From contig CM030359.1 in assembly GCA_017893485.1 (NCBI GenBank), forward strand, positions 31,500,430 through 31,564,429: DNA of 64,000 nt. Reading direction: 5' to 3'. Within the stretch, counting starts at the first letter, position 1, and the number at the start of each line of letters is the position of its first letter. The stretch comes from Hemerocallis citrina. Lineage: Eukaryota; Streptophyta; Magnoliopsida; Asparagales; Asphodelaceae. Positions 57,535 to 64,000 of the stretch are shown in pieces. Position numbers and translations under genes: made by a program. The notes under the pieces were generated by a model, which saw only the letters and a program-made list of their open reading frames with translations, was not told where the DNA came from and ran no database searches.

Positions 57535-58965
57535 TGTTCTGTTTCTGTTTCTCTTTCTTTTATTTGTGGTAGTTTGATATATCGTCCTGCGTTATTGGGG
57601 TTCTGTTTTCAGCTCTCCGGTGTGGTCTCAAGTTTTTCCTTTGTTTGCTTTCTTTTGTAGGATTAAAGGGTAGTGCTGCCTACTCTTATAATGCTTTTGG
57701 TAAGATTTTTTGACTTCGTGTTTGGGCAGTTCTGGATTGGTGATGTGTTGGTTTTGAAGCCCAGTTTCATACTTGGGTCTGTTCTCGCTCTCCCCGTTAT
57801 CTTGAATTCTGACTGGTTCCTGATGGTTATGTGTTTCGGTGGCGTTAGATCAGCTCGTTCTGATTGTCATCTTTCTGAGCTCAACTGTTTAGAGCTTTTG
57901 CTTTGTTTAATCTCAATGCTTGTCTACGTCGTTTGTTTGTAATGGATGTATTCTCTGCTGTTAAGCAGGTTGAACTAGTATCTGTTTAATTAAGGATGCT
58001 TTGCTTGGCTTTGTTGGTCTTTTGATGGCTTCAGCACTGCGATCATCATTCTAGGATGCTCTTCTCTTGCGATTCTGGCTTTGCTAATACTGATCTCTCT
58101 TCTTTTTCGTTAGTATATTGCTGTAGCTGTTTATACTTCTGTGCTCTGGACTTTATATTGAGGCACTCAGCTGTTATTTCCCTTGGTCTTTATCGTCTTG
58201 AGTGTATTCACACTATGGTTAAGATATTGCACTGATCGATGTTTGGTTGTGGCACATTTGATCAGTTAGCTTTTGTTTAGACGTAGACCAATGGTGGTGG
58301 TGTTTCGGCTGATAAGTTACCTTTTTATGTAGATTATTATCATGGTTTTGTTATGTCTGTTGATCTATTCATCTGGCATGTCCCTTCTTTCCTGAGATGA
58401 GTATGGCTGGTTGTATATATAATTGGCTGAGTGGGTGTTTCTGATTAGAGGTGCTCTCGGCTGTGGGGGTTCCTCTCAATTGTCGGAGCTGGTTTCCCTC
58501 CTCCCTTTGGACTTCTTGATTAGTCCATTGGGGATCCAGCGGGCTTATATCTGAGGATTTAACCCGTGTGGATTCCATCATTGTTTATTTCTATCTAATC
58601 CTCCTAGATTGGTTTTGTTATTTAGCTCTTTGCTTGTTCTGTTTTATGCTCTGTCCCATTTGGAAGCTGCTTCATTGTGTCTGCATCGCTTGCTATGCAT
58701 CGTTTGTGCTCCTGGGGATTTAGCTTTGAGGTCACCGGCGCGTTACTGTGGTGATGGTGCTGTTCTGGATCGTGATGCGCTCTGCTCTGCTGTCGATGGG
58801 TTCGATCAGCCACTGTTTTCATCTTGTACCATGAGTTTTTAGTTGTATATATTGTTTACATCTTGTAAATTTGTATCTATCTGCTTTTGTATTGACTGTA
58901 CATTATTCTGATTAATATAATTATTTGTATGGCTGGAGCCGTTTGGCTCTATCCGTTTCATAAAA
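54943..58965 (+). mobile_element. 5'-truncated LINE (L1-type)
   Basis: A 4-kb non-LTR retrotransposon with a 3' A-run, flanked by a 17-bp duplication AAAAATATATATCTATT (54926-54942, 58966-58982). It begins in mid-ORF2, so ORF1 and the endonuclease are missing by 5' truncation. A 1.4-kb 3' UTR (57535-58965) follows ORF2, with no recognisable gene. Confidence 0.95.
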
Positions 58966-59010
58966 AAAAATATATATCTATTAACGTGCATTGCACGTGT
59001 AAATTACTAG

Positions 59011-59671
59011 TATATATAATCATTATGATGGGGAATTAGGGAGATATGCATCCCTCATTATCAATCATTCTATTCTATCAAATGGAAGCATGGCTGAGAG
59101 AGTAAAAGAGCTTTATGTGGTCATTAATCTCAGCCTAAGAATTGTGTGTTTGGAATAAACTCTCTTACGTTCTCATAACAAAGGTCCAAATTTGAAAGGT
59201 ATCTGTGCAAGGATTATGGTCCCCTCCTTGTACCAACAACTGCATCCAACTAACTGTATATATTCTCAATTTGAATAAAAAAATGGGGGAAATCCTAACC
59301 ATAGTTTTTTTTCCTTTCCTTTTTCTTTTCTTTTATTCTTTTTTTTAACAATAATCTTTCTACAAAAGTTGGGCAAAATAGTGCAATATTAACTATAGAA
59401 AAAGAGAAGATTTGAAAGAAAAAAAAAAACTCTGGAAGAACGGGTGTCTGTTCGTTATAAACTGCAGACTGCATTGACTAAACTGAGTACTGAAATGACC
59501 TCCTAAAGCTACCATGTACTTGATATCTCCAAAACATTAGAAAATCATGTCGATATGTTGAAATTGAAATGTTTTCTGTTTAAAATGATAGTTAACATAG
59601 CTTTTGATTTATATAATTTCATATAAACCTATATGTTGCTGCTTTTTTTTTTATTTTTTTATTTTTTATGT
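59011..59671. other. intergenic, no gene seen
   Basis: Starts with another Helitron-head-like sequence (AATCATTATGATGGGGAATT) directly after CTAG|T, so a further truncated copy may begin here. The rest is AT-rich. Confidence 0.45.
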
Positions 59672-60356
59672 GTGAGAATAAACAGATGATGTGAATTCTT
59701 TTAAAAACATTACAAATAATTAACCTTTTCACTTTCGCCAATATTGACTAATTCTAGCTGGTCTTGACTCTTAAATCTGACTCGTTGAACCATTCGATCT
59801 GATCTAGATGGTGCCGATTGCTGCGATTGACCTGCAAAAATCTGAAACACTGGGGATAACCCCAGCGACAGACCCTTCGACGCTCAAGTTAGAACTCAAG
59901 AAGAATATGAAAGATTTTTAGTGGCAAGATACTGATTATTTGGTTCTTGTGGAGATCATGGAGTATTTATAATCGCTTTAGAGGTCAATTTAAAGATAAT
60001 GATTTATCTTTACTTCCTGGTATTTTTCGATTGAATTGGTTATATCTTCTTCATGAAGAAATGGTTGTGAAGATTGGGTTAAAACTCTTCTCATGATAAG
60101 AGATGTGGTTTTTGAACCGTCTATTTTGGATAATTATGAGTTTAAATCATATTTAAATAATTATGGACTCATTTGTGTTGGGCTGTTATGACAACCAAGT
60201 TAGACAGAGCTGTTTTGGGTTGTTGGGCCTGAAAGAGGCTCAGTTCCTGTCTACAGACCCATTTCAAGTGAAAATTATCGTTTTACCTCTGAGAGCTTTA
60301 AGATTTGTGCCAGATTTGAACGGTCCTGATTAGGTTCTATTTTTACCTATATCACA
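59672..60356 (-). repeat. 3' LTR of a minus-strand retrotransposon (probably Tat lineage)
   Basis: On the minus strand it starts TGTGATATAGGTAAAAATAG at 60356, directly after a purine tract CGGAAGTGGGGGGCT (60357-60371), and ends near CTCACACA at about 59672. It aligns with 43600-44290 in the opposite orientation. The purine tract places the element interior to the right, running off the window. TAACTTGAGCGTCG and a TTTTTGCAGGTC end region recall Tat-clade LTRs (inference). Confidence 0.75.
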
Positions 60357-60371
60357 AGCCCCCCACTTCCG

Positions 60372-61656
60372 AAAACTAAGTTTCATAGCTTTTGAGGAGT
60401 GATTAGCTCGTTTTAATGGTTTATAGAACTTATCGTAATTTTGGGGGATGTTTGAATCTTGTTCGAGGTGAAACGTCGCTATTATGAGTATGTAAAATAC
60501 TCAGAATTATTTTTGGAATTTTCTATATATTTTTTATTCAATTTCTAAATTTTAATAATGAATTTTTAATTAATTATTCTAAATTAACAATTATTTTCTC
60601 GAAATTTAAAAATATTTTTTTGAATTAAAAATTATTTTTAGAATATTTTAATAAAAAATTGAATTTTTAATTATTTTTTCAGAATTTTTAAATAATTATT
60701 TCGAATTAATAATTAGATAAAGGAATTAATCAAAAAAGGGAATATTTGATTAAATATCAGATGTTCTTCATGGGGCGTTACGAAGATCAGGGAGAACGAA
60801 CGACAAACGCATTCGTTCAGCTCGGGGGTTCTTCTGCTCGAGGGCTACCTCCGACCCCGCGTGGCATGTTACGGTGACACCACATGGCGTTGACTTGTCA
60901 ACGTTGACCCGATTCATTTTTTTGTTGGCTGGTTAATCTCAACAGTTGATCACGCACTCGCTTGAGGATTAAGGAGATCGGATGGCAAATACGCCTGTTC
61001 TGGTCGGGGGTGCTCCTGCTCGGTGCGTGACCCCGATCCCAAGTGGCACCCTCCTGGCACCTACATGGCGCTTATGTGGCACCACATGGTGCTTATTCAC
61101 GCTTGTTTTGCTCGGGGGCATAGCTGCTCTTCGTGGAAATCTGTAGTGAGGCCACGTGGCATTGACCATTGGTCGTTGACCCGGTCAACAATGAACAGGT
61201 AGTGGCTCTTACGTGGTACCCATCTATGCTTATGTGGTGCCTGAGTGGGGCCCCCTTGACATCCACGTGGCTTAGCTTTCGCCATTTTGGTAGGGGGACT
61301 TATGCTCTGTGATGACCCCGACCCATCGTGGCACGCTACGGTGATGCCACACGACATTTAACTGTTGATCGTTGACAGTTGACCTGATCGGTCTAGGTCA
61401 TTGATCACACGAGCGCGGATCGGGAGAACATGACCGTTGGTTCCTTTATTCTGGTCGGGGGCACTCCTACTCGGTGCGTGACCCTGATCCTACGTGGTAT
61501 TCTACGTGGTGCCATGTGTTGCTAAGGTGTTGGCCACATGGCACTTTGGATTTGGTCAATTGTTTGACTTGGTCAATTTCCTTCTTTCATCTTTTTTTTC
61601 TTGTTGCTTTAGTTGTCTCCTTTTGTTATCTTATCACTATGTGTCTCCTATTGCAG
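60372..61656. other. non-coding retrotransposon region with degenerate repeats
   Basis: An AT-rich stretch (60500-60745), then GC-richer paragraphs (60770-61520) that repeat modules such as CGGTGCGTGACCC (at about 61020 and 61477), GCTCGGGGG and CACCACATGG with a rough 450-bp offset. No ORF with a recognisable product. Confidence 0.55.
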
Positions 61657-61667
61657 AGGCGACTGGT

Positions 61668-62696
61668 ATGGATTTTGATGTGATCGTGGCTATGCGGACG
61701 GGGTTGAGCGGCAAAGCCCCTGAAGAGAAGAAGAGGAAGAGAACTTTCACAAAGCTCACGCCTTCGAAGGTCGCAAGGAGTTCGGTGGGTGCTACTCCTG
61801 GGGAGGGCTTACGATCTCCACCTGCTTCCTCGACCAACCCTGTCACCAATGGATTCTCCCTTGCTTCGGCTTTGGCACTTGAGGCTTCTCTGCTCACTGC
61901 GGATGCCGAGGTGATCCTCACCGACGAGGTCAAGAGATTTTTGTTCTGGATTGGCATGTTAGGGGGGCACGATGACTTCCTTGGGAATTTTGCAAGTTGT
62001 ATGCAGGCGATCCATTATCTCGCAACCCCCAAGGATAGGGCTACGATGGCTATGGGGACCGCTGTCGATCCCGTGTTGGAGATTTCTTTACCGCCATGTT
62101 GGTATGTCTTGTCTCATTTGTAGTTCCTTTCCTGCCTTAGTATTTTCATAGTGTAGTAGTTATCTTTCTTTTGTAACTTCAAATTATTCCCTTCACAGAT
62201 TACTTGTCAATTTGGTCACCTTTTGAGGCATGTAGCAGAGGAGGAGAAGGAGTTGAAGGCAGTGGCTAATAGAGTGAGGGCGGAGCTGTAGAAGGCAGCT
62301 AAGGAGCTAGAAGCGGCGATGCTTTGGGAGGATGCTCAGGCGGCGCGGGTTGCGCAGTTGGAAGCGGGTCTGGCTAGAGAGAAAGAGGTGGCAAGGGAGA
62401 GGGCCAGCGCAACAAAGGAGAGAGAGGCCGACGTGGCGCAGGTGAAGTCCTAGGTAGAGGGGTACCTTGTCATCAACATGGAGAAGGCATACGCTAGAGT
62501 ACTCCAGGACGTCGGCGAGAGAGTTCCCGATAGCACAGGGTATTCATTGTTTGGTGTCGCTTCCACTGAGGAAGAGGGAGAGGACTTCGTGGCAGATCCT
62601 TCTACTGCGGTCGTAGGAACTTCAGGAGTTATGGGGGGAGCTGGAGACGAGTCTTCCCCTCCTATGGTGCCATCGATCGATGTGGACTCTTGACTC
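61668..62696 (+). pseudogene. antisense ORF of the Tat-like element (gypsy-type transposon protein)
   Basis: Plus-strand coding block opposite to the inferred element direction. It begins at ATG 61668, 12 bases after an acceptor-like TATTGCAG, and reads MDFDVIVAMRTG, a basic KKRKRTFTKLTPSKVARS segment and LTDEVKRFLFWIG to about 62100. A second block from 62199, after TTCACAG, is Glu/Ala-rich coiled coil (VAEEEKELKAVANRV, AGLAREKEVARERASATKER) with TAGs at 62290 and 62452. It ends at a TGA at 62691-62693. This organisation resembles the plant 'putative gypsy type transposon' proteins. Function unknown. Confidence 0.6.
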
Positions 62697-62899
62697 CTTT
62701 TTCTTTTCCTAGCTTTTATTTTTTGGCTTTTGTACTGATGCCTAATAGCGAACTGGCTACCGCTGGATGTATCTTCTCTATTGCAATGAAAACTTCTTTA
62801 GTCTTTTATAACTTGTGTTGAGCTTAAGCACGTGAGTCTATGTGTGTCTTGTAGTCTTGATTGTACTGTTGTAATGATTCCATGCTCTTTTCTACTAGC

Positions 62900-63415
62900 A
62901 GGTTGTCGTATATGTTGGGTGTGATCCTCGTGACAGCGAGATTGCCCGTCTCCGCGCCATGCTCTGAGAGGTGGAGTTGGGGCTTACTTGTTCACGGGAG
63001 AAGCTTTCTAGGGTGGAAGTAGAGCTCAGTCACTTAAGGAGAGTGTTAACCCATAGAGATATCGAAATGAGGCATCGTGATGAAGGTCTTCAGGAGGAGC
63101 CTCCGTTCGATGTAGAGGGTTACTCTCGCAACAACAAAGCTCCCCTTGGGTGACGGTACAGAGAGCTTCGGAGGTTAAATCCCTTCGTCATTCTCTACTT
63201 GCGGCTATCACCGAATGGGACGAGCTGAAGAATGTATTGCTTGAGAAGAGCTTAGAAGTCGCTCATCTAAGAAAGGCTATTCTTGAAGCTTCAGAGGAGA
63301 CCCGTCAAAGTGGTTCGGCATGTGCGAGTATGTTCCGTTGGAAGATTAGAGTGAAGGACGCCCACCTCAAGGAAAGGCTTGTTGAACAAGAGGTGGAGAT
63401 TCATCAGTTGAAGTG
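62900..63415 (+). pseudogene. coiled-coil ORFs in the Tat-like element
   Basis: Two blocks, about 62905-63153 and 63150-63415, with heptad-like charged sequence (SREKLSRVEVELSHLRRVLT; EWDELKNVLLEKSLEVAHLR). A TGA at 62966-62968 and a frame change near 63150 break them. They look like further pieces, or a diverged repeat, of the coiled coil upstream. Confidence 0.45.
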
Positions 63416-64000
63416 ACTCCTTGAAGGGGTTAAGATGAGAAGCACTTATTTTTCCAATGATGAGATAAATCAGGGGAGGTCATTTCATGGGTTGGCTTTG
63501 TTCCTATATGAGGCATCAAGGAATCTAGGAGATGCCCAGAGCGGGGTGGACGGTTCGTTGAGTGTCAACTCTGTTGAAGGGGTGAGGCGTGTTGACGGTC
63601 GTACGGCTCGTACACACTCAGCAGGTCTGGTCTTTCCCACTGATCAATCAAGGGATCAAAGAGGTTCTCTGGTGCCCCAAGTTGGGCATAAGCTGCATGT
63701 GTGTCTTAATAGGAATATCCCCTTACCGCGAGAGGAAAAGACCACTCTTAGGGAGACTTGTAAACTTGTAGAGAATTGTAATCTTGTTTATTGCTACTTT
63801 TGAACTTGTACTGAGTTTTTGATGTGAAATGAAGAAAAATATTTTAAGTGTTCAAGCAATGTCACTTTGAGCGGTATTTCTGTGTTTTAGGGATAGTTTT
63901 GGGAGCATTCGAATGCCAAGTTGTGCCCCGCTCACTTGCTCGAGGGCAAGTGGCTAGAGCGGCCCTATGAACCATGAATAGACTCCACACTTGTCTGAGG
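63416..64000. other. retrotransposon interior, no further gene recognised
   Basis: One ORF (63435-63803) has no recognised motif. The final bases contain GCTCGAGGGCAAGTGGC, another of the GC-rich modules. The element continues past the window. Confidence 0.4.

Larger units (their letters stand above)
54698..59010 (+). mobile_element. small Helitron-like element split by a LINE
   Basis: Left end A|TCTCTAATATTATAATGAGAG (54698). Right end hairpin ACGTGCATTGCACGT followed by AAATTACTAG|T (59010). Removing the LINE and one copy of its duplication leaves about 270 bp with no ORF. The A|TC and CTAG|T borders fit Helitrons. Confidence 0.7.

Overview
This window is nuclear DNA of a flowering plant, most likely a eudicot. 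The evidence is intron-rich genes with GT-AG splice sites, plant-only families (a CIPK kinase), and very dense plant transposons: Ty3/gypsy, Ty1/copia, TRIM, LINE, hAT, PIF/Harbinger, MULE-like, Helitron and MITE. I cannot name the species. No prokaryotic, organellar or viral gene was seen.

Layout. 1-8587: a decayed Ty3/gypsy chromovirus (+), split by a Ty1/copia element (2375-7697, TSD CTATT), whose primer-binding site is itself split by a non-autonomous hAT element (2715-3489, TSD CAAACTGG) carrying a tRNA-Ile-like relic. 8900-17.9 kb: a well-preserved CBL-interacting protein kinase gene on the minus strand (13 coding exons read, CIPK3/CIPK26 type). The gypsy LTR lies just past its last visible exon and the terminal exon is not seen. 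18-27 kb: mostly intergenic, with an ARP6-like pseudogene fragment, unrecognised exon-like blocks, an LTR with a GTCGAC palindrome array and a 297-bp TRIM. 27.3-32.7 kb: Helitron ends, microsatellites, hairpin MITEs and a PIF/Harbinger-type element (29284-30688) carrying an F-box fragment; a paralogous empty site lies in the window. 32.7-37.9 kb: a large inverted-repeat transposon with plant-mobile-domain coding sequence, interrupted by a solo LTR. 38.3-39.3 kb: a truncated retroposon and a Helitron. 39544-43565: a 4-kb solo LTR. 44380-54358: an autonomous-type hAT whose transposase is split by a 3.4-kb solo LTR, with a gag-only copia derivative (51086-54119) inserted downstream. 54698-59010: a small Helitron split by a 5'-truncated LINE. 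59.7-64 kb: the 3' end of a minus-strand retrotransposon, probably Tat lineage, with plus-strand coiled-coil ORFs between its polypurine tract and the window edge.

The only gene that looks functional is the CIPK gene; almost everything else is transposon strata. Target-site duplications date many insertions relative to each other, so the window is a readable record of nested transposition and of host fragments captured or broken by it. The main limits are that outer ends of the first and last elements lie outside the window, and family assignments rest on motif recognition, not on searches.
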